Positions 10,724 to 20,787 of a stretch of 64,000 bases of DNA are shown piece by piece. Position 1 is the first letter of the stretch. Each line of letters opens with the position of its first letter. The stretch covers positions 62,001-126,000 of the forward strand of contig JAIVFJ010000071.1 in the NCBI GenBank assembly GCA_025765615.1. The letters run 5' to 3'. The notes under the pieces are model-generated. The model saw only the letters and a list, made by a program, of their open reading frames with translations. It was not told the origin of the DNA and ran no database searches. The position numbers and the translations under genes are program-made. Origin of the DNA: Zopfochytrium polystomum. Taxonomy: Eukaryota; Chytridiomycota; Chytridiomycetes; Chytridiales; Chytridiaceae.

Positions 10724-12096
10724 GACTTGTACCCCCCTCCTTAGAAATGAACACAAATTCACTTCGGACGCAGCCAAGTATGGTTTTATAGGCGCCGATG
10801 AAAAGGAGACCATTTAAAATCGATAATGACTACGACCCGCTGAGCCCTCCGCACGCCACTCGGCCCTCCCCGGCCCCCGCCAAAGGTGCCAATCCGCCAC
10901 GACGACGGCCCACATCCATAGCTGCCGCCGCCACTACCGCGCTCCATCCCTCCGGCGTTATACCCCACTGCTGCGAAACTGGCTCACCCCCCACTAGAGT
11001 GCAAGTACCAGCTTGCGAAGAAAGGTAGTGCGTCATCAGGCTCAGAACCAAACACCCACCCGCACGAACAAACACCACGGCAAGAACAAAAACTCAACAA
11101 AGCGCGAAAGGCGAATCGCACATCTACAGGAAAAGCTGTTTCTTAAGCTTATCAGGGCCATATCCTAACTGCACGCCTGTTAAGAGGAAAAGCTCGAATT
11201 GCGGATTTAACCGAAAGTCTGCCAATCCTTGCAGTACACCCGCCTGAGTGCGGGTTGAGTGCGCGTTGACCAGCCATCAGCGGCATATAGTACTGGTGGA
11301 GGAATGACGAAAGAACTATTTATTATATTTATATAAAATTTGTTATGGTCATCCGAAAGCATCCTGCAAGAACGTCACCCCCCATCTTTCGCTCTCGGTG
11401 CTAAGGATTCAAACCGTCAAGAAAGTCTCGCGATTTGGACCGGAACCGGGTCTCGGTGTGACGCCGGTGCAGCAGCGGTAGAACAACGGCGGTTTGAGAT
11501 GAAAAGAGTCCTTCAGAGCCCAAAGAAAGAAAGAAAAAAAAAACGCCATTTTTCTTTCCCTTTTTCCTATGAAGGTTTACGGCCTTCGTGCAAGACCGAG
11601 AAAAGCCCCACGAATCGGTTTTTAGCAAACTGGACCGGACGCTTCGATTTGAATTCTTAGAGCCTCTCGCCACTTCTCATTAGGGTGGCCCACTCCTCTG
11701 CTTCTTGCACAAAAACTTCTCTGATCAACTAGATCTGTGTGTGTGAACCAAGGGTGCTCACCGATCATATTTCTGATCTGGCACGGGGTAGTGCGGACTC
11801 TTTGCGAACAAAAAAAAGAGAATTAAGTAAGTGAGGAGATCATTATTGACAGTATTTAACGAGTCATTAGGGCAAAGAAAGGCTGATGAGCAAATTCAGG
11901 CATTAAAAGAAGGTTGAGCAAGAGCATAAGGCCAAGAGAAAACGGCTTGAGGGGAAATATTAATACGCATCATTACTGCCGGTGAGTTTTTTTCCTTCTT
12001 TTGTTTCAGGGGTTCGAACGATGACCCTGAGAATACACTTCAAATCAGTCCAGAGGTTTGGATAATTTCAAATCTCTTTCCACAACAGTACCTCGC
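10724..12096. other. Gene-free interval
   Basis: No supported gene. A 76-codon ATG frame at 10798-11028 (plus) lacks context and is probably chance. The interval turns AT-rich after 11100. It lies between the 3' ends of two convergent genes, so it holds their terminators, but no specific signal could be assigned. Confidence 0.6.
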
Positions 12097-12549
12097 TCAG
12101 GCAGAATCCGATGCCGCTGTCGACGAGCCTCTGCCTGCAACGATAAGCCAAGCCAGACCCATCAAAACGGCGGCCAGGAAGACGCTGGAGATGGTCGCCA
12201 TGCGGTCCATGTCGAACGAGCAGGCGGACCTCATGGCGACGGCCGCAACAACGACCACCACGTCCAAAACTGCGACGCCAAGAGCAAAACCCCGGAACCC
12301 CGTCGACCACCGGCCGGCGCTGCTGCTCGACGACGGCTTTGGACCGCAGAGGATGAGCGCCGACGAGGCGATGAGGGCCGCGGCTGTGAGGAAGCCGGCG
12401 ATGATGGAGATGCGGTCGAGCTCTGCCGGGCACGAAGAGGACGGCTTGAAGGCGAAGGCCGAGACGATGGTGACGAGCGAGGCGGCGGCGACGCCCAGGG
12501 TGACGCCGTTGAACGACAGGCGGAGGGTGGGGTTTGATAGCGAAGACAT
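12097..12549 (-). CDS. Small four-helix membrane protein (copy 1)
   Basis: 150 residues from the ATG at 12549. Four hydrophobic segments are visible (about 10-35, 45-68, 85-112 and 118-142), with a conserved luminal-type sequence SCPAELDRISIIAGF between the first two and a short Ser/Lys loop before the third. Hydropathy resembles MARVEL-like or claudin-like four-span proteins, but no signature confirms either. A paralog lies at 21660-22100, with about 70% identity by eye, and the similarity continues into the leader (both carry GCAAGC...CTGACGAAAAACAAAAT just upstream). A broken third copy is at 18019-18147. The function is unknown. The conserved leader argues for a recent duplication of a whole transcription unit. 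Confidence 0.75.
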   Translation of the reverse strand: MSSLSNPTLRLSFNGVTLGVAAASLVTIVSAFAFKPSSSCPAELDRISIIAGFLTAAALIASSALILCGPKPSSSSSAGRWSTGFRGFALGVAVLDVVVVVAAVAMRSACSFDMDRMATISSVFLAAVLMGLAWLIVAGRGSSTAASDSA

Positions 12550-13440
12550 TGTGGGAGGTTTGGTTGCAAGCCCTGACGAAAAACAAAATCGAGGGAGGAG
12601 GCGGAGGAAAGAGCTCGAGAGGCAAAGATGGTCTTTGCGTGTCACGTCCCGTACTTGCACGCTGACAGAGTGAAGGTTGGGCGTTGTCTCAGTTTGTCTC
12701 ACAGCAAGCAACCGCCCAACCTCATGCTGCTTATCGAGCTTAACCATGCAAAGTTTGGCGCCCACTTGCATGGGGGAAGGGGTGCGAAACAGGGCGCGTG
12801 ACTTCGTGCGTCAGCATCAAAGTGATGCCAAAAGAAAAAAAAAAAAAAAAGGAAAAAAAGTACGCGCCTACCTGAACGATTCTGCACAAGCATATGTCGA
12901 ATAGACGGCCGCCAACATACTTGCGTCAGCCTCGAATGCCATGCATGAACAGCGGACGATATGGAGCAAAATTTCTTCCTTTGGTGCGAACCACACGCGG
13001 CGCTTGAAAGCCGCGGAAGCAGCCTCGACACTGCCGTCTTTTCCTTTGCCATAATTTGCCTGATTGCTGCTGTTCTTGTGCTCGTTCCTCGTCGCGCAGC
13101 ACACGGTGACAAAATCTTTCTTCGATAATGGCGGTTGCAAAAGAAGAAGAAAACAAAAAAACAAAAAAAAAAAAAAAAAAGAACAAAAATGAATGTGGAA
13201 TTCGTCCACGGTCATCCTTTCGTGTTAAATCCACGCCAGCTGGTGCCATAACGCATCAGACGAAAGAAGTTCCTGGGGGCCACCGGATAGCCTGTAAGCG
13301 GGGTAGGAAGCGGCTTCGCGAAGCCGATGGGAGATATTCACAGTCGAATCGAGAGAAGAGAAGAGGAAAACGGATGAAGCGAAGCAAAAACCACGAGAAA
13401 AAGAAGATCCTGAGAGCGGAAGCTATGCGATCGTCTAAGA
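12550..13440. other. Gene-free interval with poly-A/poly-T tracts
   Basis: Contains the 5' leader and promoter of the membrane-protein gene and the 3' flank of the gene ending at 13441. Two A-runs (12833-12860, 13145-13182) are prominent. The part near 12740-12790 is similar to 22280-22330, so the duplicated block extends at least 200 bp upstream of the ATG. Confidence 0.6.
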
Positions 13441-16400
13441 TCAGCCATGGAACGCGCGGAACTTCTTTTTGCCCCCCGATGCGGCGGCGGGCTTTGAAGC
13501 CGCAGCAGGCTTGGGTGCCGTTTTGGGTGCCGCTGCGGCTGCTGCCGGCTTTGAAGGTGCAGCCGGTTTCTGCTGCTGTTGTTTCGGCTGTGCGGCCGCC
13601 TTGGGTGCAGCAGCGGCCTTGGAGCTGGTTGACGACGTCGATCGCTGCGGGCTTTGCTGCTTCGGCTGCGTGGCTGGCTTTGCTGCAGCAGCGCCTTTCG
13701 TGCTACCCGCGGTCGATCGCTGCGGGCTTTGTTGCTGCTTTGGCTGTGCGGCGGGCTTGGCAGTGCTTCCTTTGCCCGCGGCGGCGGAGGCTCCAGCGCC
13801 TCGGCCTGAGGACTGTTTGGCCGCAGGACTTTGCTGTTTGGCGGCTGACGAAGCGGCGGCAGGTTTCGCAGCCGGCGATTTCGCGGGCTGTGCGCGGCTG
13901 CCACTAGTTCCACCTGCCTTTCCACCGGCACCGCCCGATCCCTTGGCTGACGTTCCACGTGAACCACCAGCTGGTGCCTTGCCGCCAGCTCCACTTGCAG
14001 CCTTGCTTCCACTTCCACCGCCGTTCGCTTTCGAAGCAGCACCAGCACCAGCAGTTTTGCCTTGAGTTTGAGCCTTGGCAGCCTGCTTTCCTCCAGTTGG
14101 ACCCTTGGTGCCGGCAGCGGTAGTCTTTGCGGCGGTTCGTGTACCACCGCCAGCGGAGCTTGTGGCTGCTTTGCTGCCTGGCGTTTTCGCAATGGCTCCA
14201 GCAGCCTTCGCAGGGGATGTCCCAGTCTTTGCCCGAGGTTGGCCGGCAGCGCCGCCGTTGGTCTTCGAAGCGGCCCGTGCTCCTCCGCCAGCGACGCTAC
14301 CACCCGCCTTTCCACCACCACCCTTGGCACCGCCGACGCCACCGCTCGCTTTACCAGCAGAGCTTCCTGACGCTTTGCCGCCAGTCGATTTGCCGCCACC
14401 ACCAGCGCCAGTCTTCGCACCACCTGCAGCAGCCGTACCTCCGGCTCCGTTATTCTTGGGCGCGCCTCTAGCAGTCGCAGCTGTGCCGCCACCAGCAGCC
14501 TTGCCGGCGGCTGCTTTTGGACCAGCTCCGGCTTTAGCGTTGGTGCGAGGACCGTTCTGACCGGCTGCGTTGGCTTTCGACCCCGCCCGTCCGCCCGCGC
14601 CAGCAGAGCTCCCTCCGGTTTTCGGGCTGGCTGGCTTGGTGCCTCCGGCGGTTTTGGGAGCGGCTTTTGCACCGCCGCTGGCCGCTTTACCTGCAGGCTG
14701 CTTTGCAATCCCGCCCTTTCCAGCTGCCACTGTTCGTGCTCCTCCGCCGGCGGCGTTGCCAGTACCTTTTCCGACACCGGCTTTTGCTCCACCGTTTGAA
14801 CTAGGATTAGCAGATCCTGCTTTTGTGCTCGTCTTTGCTGCATTGCCGGCTTTCGGTACTGCTCGTGAACTTGAACCGGCAGGGCTTGCACCGGACGATT
14901 TTCCACCGCCCGCACCCGTTTTAGTACCGGCGGCGGCCTTGGCCGCACCGCCATTGTTTTTCGACGTGGCTCCTCCGCTCGCGGCTTTACTTCCCGGTTG
15001 CGTCGCTGCTCCAGCCTTTCCAGGTCCCGACCGAGTTGTACCAGTCTTTCCACCCGCCTTGGCGCCAACGGTGCGAGTTTTGGGATTCGAGCGAGCCGCT
15101 CCAGCGGCTTTCCCAGCGGCGGCGGCTTGCCCGGCTGTGGCTCCTTTGTTCCCCGCAGCAGCTTTGCCGGCGGCCCCGGCCTTGCCAGCCGCTGTTGCTG
15201 TGGCAGCAGCGGCTCCACCGCCCGCCTTTCGTCCGGTCAGCGACGAGCCGCCACTCGCCGCGGAGCCCTTCGCGGTTTTTCCAGTGCCTCCCGCGGCGCC
15301 GCCCGAGGCCTTGGAGAGCCCGCCGGACCGGGACGCGGCTCCAGCCGCGCTAGACGCGCCCGCCGCTGCCTTGCCGCCTGCGGCCTTGTTGCCCGACGCC
15401 GCACCGTTCGTCGCTGCCTTGCCGCCCGCCGCCGCACCGGCCTTGCCGCCTGTTCCGCGTCCGCTTTCAGCCGCTTGAGCCGCTTTTCCACCGGCGGGGC
15501 TGGCTTTCGAGACCCCGCTCACACCCCGAGTCGTTACGCCGGTTCCAGCCACCTTGCCGGCAGTGGACGCGGCAGTTTTCCCGCCTCCTGCACTTTTAGC
15601 ACCAGTGGTGCTGGCGCCGGTGATGGGGGTCTTGGTTGCGGCGGGGCTCTTGGCCGGCTTGCTGCAGGCTCGTCGGTACAGTGTGATCTGTGATTGTTTG
15701 AGGAAAAGAATGGAATGTCGTGAAGAATGTGGGATGAAGGTGTGTTTGGATAGAGGGTTAACGAAAAATGAATGAGTTGGACGACAGTCGGTTGGGAGTC
15801 GTGGAAGTTCTGCGAGCGGAGTGGATGGGAGGAAGAGTTCCCAACAACTTACCCCATCACGCCTGCCGATCAGCGTACAAGCTTCGCCTGGAATGTGTTT
15901 TTCAACCAGAACCTCCTTCTCACGCTTGACAATCTTTTTCGCAAACTCTGTGAACTTGTCCGGGTTCGCCTTTTGGTATTCCTCCATGTCGAGCTTCTTG
16001 TTGGGAACCTTTGTCAAGTCAATCTTGACGATGCCGTTGCCGCTGTCGAACGACGAGCGTACTTTCTCCTCGCTTCGCGACGTGGAGATGTACTGGGATT
16101 TGTCGGCGCCGCCCTGGTGCTGCTCCGGCGTGGCCTCCGCATCCGGTGCCCTCGCGTGGATGCCGTCGCCTTCGTCGAGGGTCTTGCGCTGTTTCTCTGT
16201 CAGCCCGCGGTAGACTATGTTGTCGTCATTCGGGAGGGGGACAGGGGCAGGGGCGGGGAAAGGGGCAGGGATTGGGAGCGGCCGGGGGTCAGGTGAGGCG
16301 TGGGCGCCGCCCATGGTGAAGGAGAGCCAGGCGGCGGCCAGGGCAGCGACGAAGAGGAGTAAGATGGACTTGGTGGGTCTTTGGGCAGAAGCTAAGACTG

Positions 16401-16458
16401 CCTGGGACGCGGTTCGGTGGGGCGACGCCGTCGTTGTTGTCGTGGTTGTGATCCGCAT
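13441..16458 (-). CDS. Large Lys/Ala/Gly-rich membrane-anchored protein
   Basis: Exons join(16458..15853, 15687..13441), intron 165 bp (GTAAGT...ATCACAG, phase 0), 950 residues. The N-terminus is Thr-rich, then residues about 30-50 form one hydrophobic helix (ILLLFVAALAAAWLSF) preceded by Arg/Lys, which suggests a signal anchor. Residues 75-215 are a normal-composition charged region with a possible small domain ending CTLIGRRDG-ITLYRRACSK; the two Cys flank the splice junction. The remaining 730 residues are built almost only from Lys, Ala, Gly, Thr, Ser and Pro, with many KAAAxPKQQQ and GGKxASGG units, and end GKKKFRAFHG. The composition recalls histone H1 tails or polycationic matrix and cell-wall proteins, but no homology is claimed. 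A broken copy is at 48640-49130. Confidence 0.75.
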   Translation of the reverse strand: MRITTTTTTTASPHRTASQAVLASAQRPTKSILLLFVAALAAAWLSFTMGGAHASPDPRPLPIPAPFPAPAPVPLPNDDNIVYRGLTEKQRKTLDEGDGIHARAPDAEATPEQHQGGADKSQYISTSRSEEKVRSSFDSGNGIVKIDLTKVPNKKLDMEEYQKANPDKFTEFAKKIVKREKEVLVEKHIPGEACTLIGRRDGVSCWELFLPSTPLAELPRLPTDCRPTHSFFVNPLSKHTFIPHSSRHSILFLKQSQITLYRRACSKPAKSPAATKTPITGASTTGAKSAGGGKTAASTAGKVAGTGVTTRGVSGVSKASPAGGKAAQAAESGRGTGGKAGAAAGGKAATNGAASGNKAAGGKAAAGASSAAGAASRSGGLSKASGGAAGGTGKTAKGSAASGGSSLTGRKAGGGAAAATATAAGKAGAAGKAAAGNKGATAGQAAAAGKAAGAARSNPKTRTVGAKAGGKTGTTRSGPGKAGAATQPGSKAASGGATSKNNGGAAKAAAGTKTGAGGGKSSGASPAGSSSRAVPKAGNAAKTSTKAGSANPSSNGGAKAGVGKGTGNAAGGGARTVAAGKGGIAKQPAGKAASGGAKAAPKTAGGTKPASPKTGGSSAGAGGRAGSKANAAGQNGPRTNAKAGAGPKAAAGKAAGGGTAATARGAPKNNGAGGTAAAGGAKTGAGGGGKSTGGKASGSSAGKASGGVGGAKGGGGKAGGSVAGGGARAASKTNGGAAGQPRAKTGTSPAKAAGAIAKTPGSKAATSSAGGGTRTAAKTTAAGTKGPTGGKQAAKAQTQGKTAGAGAASKANGGGSGSKAASGAGGKAPAGGSRGTSAKGSGGAGGKAGGTSGSRAQPAKSPAAKPAAASSAAKQQSPAAKQSSGRGAGASAAAGKGSTAKPAAQPKQQQSPQRSTAGSTKGAAAAKPATQPKQQSPQRSTSSTSSKAAAAPKAAAQPKQQQQKPAAPSKPAAAAAAPKTAPKPAAASKPAAASGGKKKFRAFHG

Positions 16459-17279
16459 GGGGTAGGGCGTGCTTGTTAGCAGTTCAGGAATGTACGAGGA
16501 GCGACGCGAGGGAAAATTTAAAGAGGGATGAAGCGAGAGAGAGAGAGAGACAGACAGACACAGAGAGAGACACAGAGGTACGAGAAAGAGGGAGCCGCAA
16601 GGACGAGGGGCTGAGCCACCACAACACCAAAATAGAGAAATCCTCGTTTTTGGCGATCGGGCAAGGCTGAGGCGCATGCGGCGAAGCAAAGGGAAGGAGA
16701 GACTCGCTACCCTGCGGAGAAGGGCTCGGCGGCGAGAGCCAAGTTCGGGCAGAAAGCGTTTTTCACTGTCATGGCACGCTCGGCAGAGAACCAATCCGTT
16801 TTTTGCGATCCGGGCTGAAGTGAGAGTTATTGGAGTATTTGGCTCCCTGCTCCCTGGCGGTGGGAACCAAGTTGTTTTAATGGATTTGAAGTTCTCTAAG
16901 GTTTTCAAGCAGGTAGCCACAACGCGCAAGATGGAGTTGCAAGACACACCCTTCTCCTATGTGCGTACTCAGTCACGAATCCAAAAATTTGCACGGTTTC
17001 TGAAAACTGGTGTAGTGGTTTGTACCCTTGCACCCGCGCAGAGTCCATTTAGGAGATGCGCCAGCGCCAATATTGCGTTTTCGAATCGGGCAGACCTTGA
17101 TCTGTTCAAAAATGAATCAATCGCTTTTGCACCCTTGCCCACGGACGCTTCGCAAAGTCACGCGCTTCGGCCCACTTTTCCGATTGAACTCTCAAATCCG
17201 ATTGTTGGGCGAAAAAGGCAATGGAGAGACAAACTATTGAATTTTCAACGTGTCGGGATTCAACGACTTTGTCAGAACA
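16459..17279. other. Promoter side of the Lys/Ala-rich gene; no supported gene
   Basis: A GA-rich patch (16525-16600) lies just upstream of the start. A 248-codon plus frame (16676-17422) is open but has no recognisable domain and mixed codon use. I treat it as unproven. Confidence 0.5.
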
Positions 17280-17816
17280 TTTCGTTTTTTTTGAACCAAG
17301 TATGGACGACCCTGGCCGGGGTCGCGCTGATTTTGGGGCACGCCGGGTTCGGCGGCGGCGGTCATTTCGCGTTCAGCGGGCAGCGTGGGTCGGAATACAC
17401 GGTCGTCGAAGTGGTTGCATGAGGGCTCGATTCAGGGACCGCGGCTCTCGTCAGCATTCGAAGGCAGCGTTGGCGGGCCGTTGACGACACCAGCGCTGAC
17501 GTTGACGGCGCACGGGACTCTTACCACTTGATCGTTACGCCTGCGCGGCGTGTCGCCGAGGTCGGGTATGAGGATGCTGTTGCTGCGATACTTCCCACTC
17601 AGAATGGCGACGAGAGGGCCGTACGGGCACACACTTGCCTGCTGCCGAGAATGTTGTCAGGGAGCTTGCCGACACTAGCGGGAAATGGGATCCGGCACGG
17701 TCCATGCCTGTGCTCAAGGTTACCGCCGGACAGGACTTCGTGGTTGTGACCGGTAGAACCGAAAAGCTCCTTGTGATTAAAACGGCCGAGCTTGTAAAAG
17801 AGTTGCGATTGTGACG
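17280..17816 (+). pseudogene. Decayed protein-coding remnant, family unknown
   Basis: Base composition turns GC-rich and gene-like, and protein-like sequence can be read, but only by changing frame several times. Examples are a Gly/Phe-rich piece (GHAGFGGGGHFAFSG), a Thr/Leu piece (GGPLTTPALTLTAHGT), DSYHLIVTPARRVAEVGYED, and a final piece, KVTAGQDFVVVTGRTEK, ending at a TGA near 17814. Stops and shifts separate them. This looks like an old gene remnant rather than an intron-split gene, since few good splice pairs connect the pieces. I cannot name the family. Confidence 0.35.
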
Positions 17817-18018
17817 CTGGGATCGCCGACAAGTTGAGGGAGCGAGAGTCCGACAGGCGTTTTCGGGATTCAGGGCAAAGAAAATTTTGTGGACAACAAA
17901 CTCAACACGGTTCGACCAAGCGGTCTCCTGTTTTGCCAAATTGAGACGCGGAGTGATGCGCTTGCTTGCGATAGCACCAACAGAGAGACAAAATGCCGTC
18001 GAGTTAGGGAAAGTCAAC

Positions 18019-18147
18019 GCCCGGCAGAGCTCGACCGCATCTCCTTCGTAGCTGGCTTTGCACCGCCGCGGCTATCGTTGCAGGCAGAGCTCGTCGTCGA
18101 CGGCGGCCACGGATTCTGCCTGAGCGAGGTACTGTTGTGCGAAGAGA
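18019..18147 (+). pseudogene. Relic of the four-helix membrane protein gene
   Basis: Two blocks match the gene at 12097-12549 on the opposite strand. 18019-18060 equals the part coding for PAELDRISI. 18073-18147 equals the last codons, the stop and about 30 bp of 3' flank (…CTGAGCGAGGTACTGTTGTG). About 280 bp of the source is missing between the blocks. No open frame remains. Confidence 0.8.
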
Positions 18148-19001
18148 GCTGAATTTTCCGATAACCCTGTTTTAGTGCATGGACTTGCTCACCAGACTGT
18201 ATTAGCTCTAATGACTCTTTAATTCCATTCAGTAATTGCTTTATTCTTTTTTTTTTCCTGGTGAAACGTGGCAGATTAGGACATGTGATCGGTAAACCCA
18301 AAATTCACTTATGTACTCGAGAAGTTCTTTCATCATTCCTCCACCGGTACTATCTGCTACCGACGGCTGATCGATGCACACTTCGCGCTTAGGACGATTC
18401 TGTCAACGCCAGGGATGCCACCCCATACACCCCTTTATTCATCAGTGTGACAATCCCTGACGGTTGCACGCGCTGACAATTTCATAAATTTTAATTTGGT
18501 GTGTGCGTGTGCGTGCGTGTGTGTGTGTGTGTGTGTGCGTTTCAGTTTTGTTCTCGCTGCGATCGATCAAATGTAATTCCTACGGTGGCTAAGCTTCCGG
18601 CAGGCTCATAGTATGCTGGCGAGAGAACGTCGTATGGAAAGGGTGGTTCGAAGGGTAATGGAAAGAAAGCGGTTTTGGGGAGGTTCCACGAGTTACTATT
18701 TATTGCGACTTTTGCCAAACCCAATCCCCTCAGCCACTACCACAACTCATTCCATGCTGTGAATCTGGTTTGGCCGGACCGACAAAACTCCCTTGGACTA
18801 TTGCGGGCTTGCTGACGCTCGTGGAATTGACGGGACGCCCGGGGGGACGAGGCGGAAGCGCGAGCGGCCCGGCTCAGACATACTTGGCAGCATGTACATC
18901 GAATGAGGTGGTGGCGGCTGCCAGGGATGACGAGTGGATGACCCGTGTGACGCACTACAATGAACTGCGGTCCTGGCGGCAGGGGGTCTGACATCGTACG
19001 T
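18148..19001. other. Gene-free interval with (GT)n tract
   Basis: AT-rich up to about 18720, with a (GT)n tract at 18502-18540. From 18760 to 19001 the sequence becomes GC-rich and, on the minus strand, Pro/Gln/His-rich; it probably continues the HET relic at 19002-19160, but no clear alignment to either HET gene could be made. Confidence 0.5.
18502..18540. repeat. (GT)n microsatellite
   Basis: GT dinucleotides with a few GC interruptions, read directly. Confidence 0.9.
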
Positions 19002-19160
19002 TGTCGTATGTCGGGCTGTCTGGCGAGGATTTGCCGTCTCCCTCTGCCGGGATTTGCGCCGCGCTGTAGCCTGGAGGGGCCGGCGGACGAACACCGGCAT
19101 CGAGCATGGGTTGCACCGGGAATGAGGGCACGTAGGTTGGGCTTGAGTATCTGTCGTCGA
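19002..19160 (-). pseudogene. Relic of the HET-like gene N-terminal region
   Basis: On the minus strand this matches 8740-8900 closely: codons for PTYVPSFPVQPMLDAG, then VRPP, and then SSPDSPTYD follow in the same order and spacing as in the gene at 8475. Only the CTD-like repeat region is present; neither the HET core nor the start is found nearby. Its ATG and reading frame are lost within 200 bp on both sides. It is either a truncated duplicate or debris of a third HET-like gene. Confidence 0.75.
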
Positions 19161-19164
19161 CATC

Positions 19165-19660
19165 AAATGTGAGGCTCTCTCGGATGTGGACTCTGCGACT
19201 GGTGATGAAATGGTTCTTGATGAGGATGATGATCCCCCCAGTCTGCTTTCTCAGAATTTCAAGTGGAAAATAGGCTCTTTACTCGTATCAACGAACTTCC
19301 TTCTAACAATTTCAAAGTTCTAGTTGCTGAGAACTCCTTGAGCTCCATGAACACACCCATGAATGGCCCTGGTATTGTAACTTCTCTTCCACAGAGTCTG
19401 GCAGCCACAGTGCTCCTGCTCCCGCAGATGAGGAAGATAAGCATGATGAGACTCATGAATGCAAGAAAGGTGAATAAGTGCGGCTTACTCTTGAATGTCA
19501 GTGTTTCAGTTGTCTTTATTAACTCACCCTTTGTTCCTCAGATAAATGGATAGAGTTGATCCCTGATGATTGGGAGTGCAAAAATTTCGTTCTAAAACAT
19601 CCACTCTTCATAAGGTCTGTGTGATTGACGTTTTATATTGCAATTGCTGGTAACTCTTGT
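19165..19660 (+). pseudogene. Coding-like pieces, possible transposon gene exons
   Basis: Three short protein-like pieces can be read on the plus strand: LSDVDSATGDEMVLDEDDDP (about 19172-19240), an acidic piece APADEEDKHDETHECKKG (about 19413-19467), and DKWIELIPDDWECKNF (from about 19542). The second and third can be joined through GTGAATAAG...CCTCAG in matching phase. An acidic leader followed by a D/W-rich segment is common in DNA-transposon proteins (inference). No catalytic domain follows, so this is partial at best. Confidence 0.3.
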
Positions 19661-20120
19661 TGCAGCTACTGCCAGCATCGGAGACTGGAGTAGCCCTGAA
19701 TCTGTTCCACGAGCTGAAGGGCGCTTTGTTTAATGATTTCAGAGGCAGTGTTCTCCCTGAGGAGTCCAGATTGTTTGGCCAAGCCTCAGCAGTTGCGTCC
19801 AATGAAGCAGTTGGAATAGGGTCCAGGGTCCAGTGAACTAGAAGCACCACCAGTTGAGCTGCCAGTGGAACTGGCAATTTGAGAAGGTGCGCAGAATCAG
19901 CAGATGGATCAACAGTGCTATCGTCAGCCTTCGTAGAATCAAGGGATTGAGAATCAGCCTTGGTATTCTGATCAGATGGCCATCTTTCAATTTTACCCAA
20001 AAAGATGCCAGAATAGCAGAAAGCAGCGGGCAGCCAGGAAAATCTCCAACTGACTTCTGCGACAGAACAGAATCTATCAGCCATGAGGAATGTGTTATGA
20101 AAGGCATTACACTCCTGCAT
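19608..20120 (-). CDS. Unsupported hypothetical ORF in repeat zone
   Basis: 170 codons from an ATG at 20120 with mildly hydrophobic and Ser-rich composition. It lies inside a repeat-rich, AT-richer block, overlaps nothing convincing and has no recognised domain. It is listed only because it is the longest ATG frame in this block. Confidence 0.2.
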   Translation of the reverse strand: MQECNAFHNTFLMADRFCSVAEVSWRFSWLPAAFCYSGIFLGKIERWPSDQNTKADSQSLDSTKADDSTVDPSADSAHLLKLPVPLAAQLVVLLVHWTLDPIPTASLDATAEAWPNNLDSSGRTLPLKSLNKAPFSSWNRFRATPVSDAGSSCNKSYQQLQYKTSITQTL

Positions 20121-20167
20121 TCCAAATCAGTGCGGAAAAACGCTGCAAAAAGGCAACCTAACCCAAT

Positions 20168-20271
20168 TGTCAGGAACAGGGCAGGACAGGACAAGGCAAA
20201 CAAGGAACTGAGAGGAGTGCTGATTGTATTGTAAACATAATTCACTTGAGGGATGGGACAGGTCCCCCATC
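20168..20271 (-). mobile_element. Truncated LTR of the 55-58 kb retroelement family
   Basis: Starts TGTCAGGAACAGGGCAGG and matches the first 104 bp (plus-strand direction) of the LTRs at 55423 and 58196 with a few changes, then diverges abruptly at CCCCCATC. It has the same orientation as the intact element. No internal region is attached. Confidence 0.85.
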
Positions 20272-20376
20272 TCGTGACTTACTTGTCGAATCATTGCTCA
20301 TTTGTTTGTATGACAGGGATAATCAAGGAGATGGTGTCTCGAATGAAATTTTGACAGAAATGTGGGCTTTACCTGT

Positions 20377-20787
20377 TAGGTGGAACTGACTGGTAAGCAG
20401 CAAGAGGCACAAGATGGACCCAAACCTATTGTGACTGTCAGTTATCAATCTCACAATGCCCATGGGAGAGCAAGCCACTGTCAATGCAGACCTGGGTGCT
20501 GGCTTGTGCTGTTGACAAATACTTTGAGTATTAAGTGGAACAGAAACCTGGTGTAAACAGTTTTCCTCCTCCTCTGCTCAAGCAGATATAGGAGAGGTTT
20601 TTACCCTGTGCCAGTCATGCTTCCCTAGCAACTATTATAGTGTGCATATCATCATCATTATGTTTCAATTATTCATAACAGAGTTTTTTCTCTTTCTCTC
20701 CAAGTTGGGGAGAAGGACCACCCATAAACACACATCTCCACTTTTTCACTCCTTCCACTCACTCACTCAGAGTAGACTGTTTACAAC
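20377..20787. repeat. Dispersed repeat, copy 1
   Basis: Runs from about GTTAGGTGGAACTGACTGG to AGTAGACTGTTTAC. In inverted orientation, its left 110 bp match 58507-58617 and its right 200 bp match 55258-55421, the two flanks of the LTR element. About 95 bp in the middle (20491-20586) are absent at the other locus. No coding capacity is evident; it may be a SINE or MITE-like element. Confidence 0.75.

Noticed and set aside
13469..15478. Ala/Pro-rich plus frames
   Set aside because: Antisense shadow of the Lys/Ala-rich gene.
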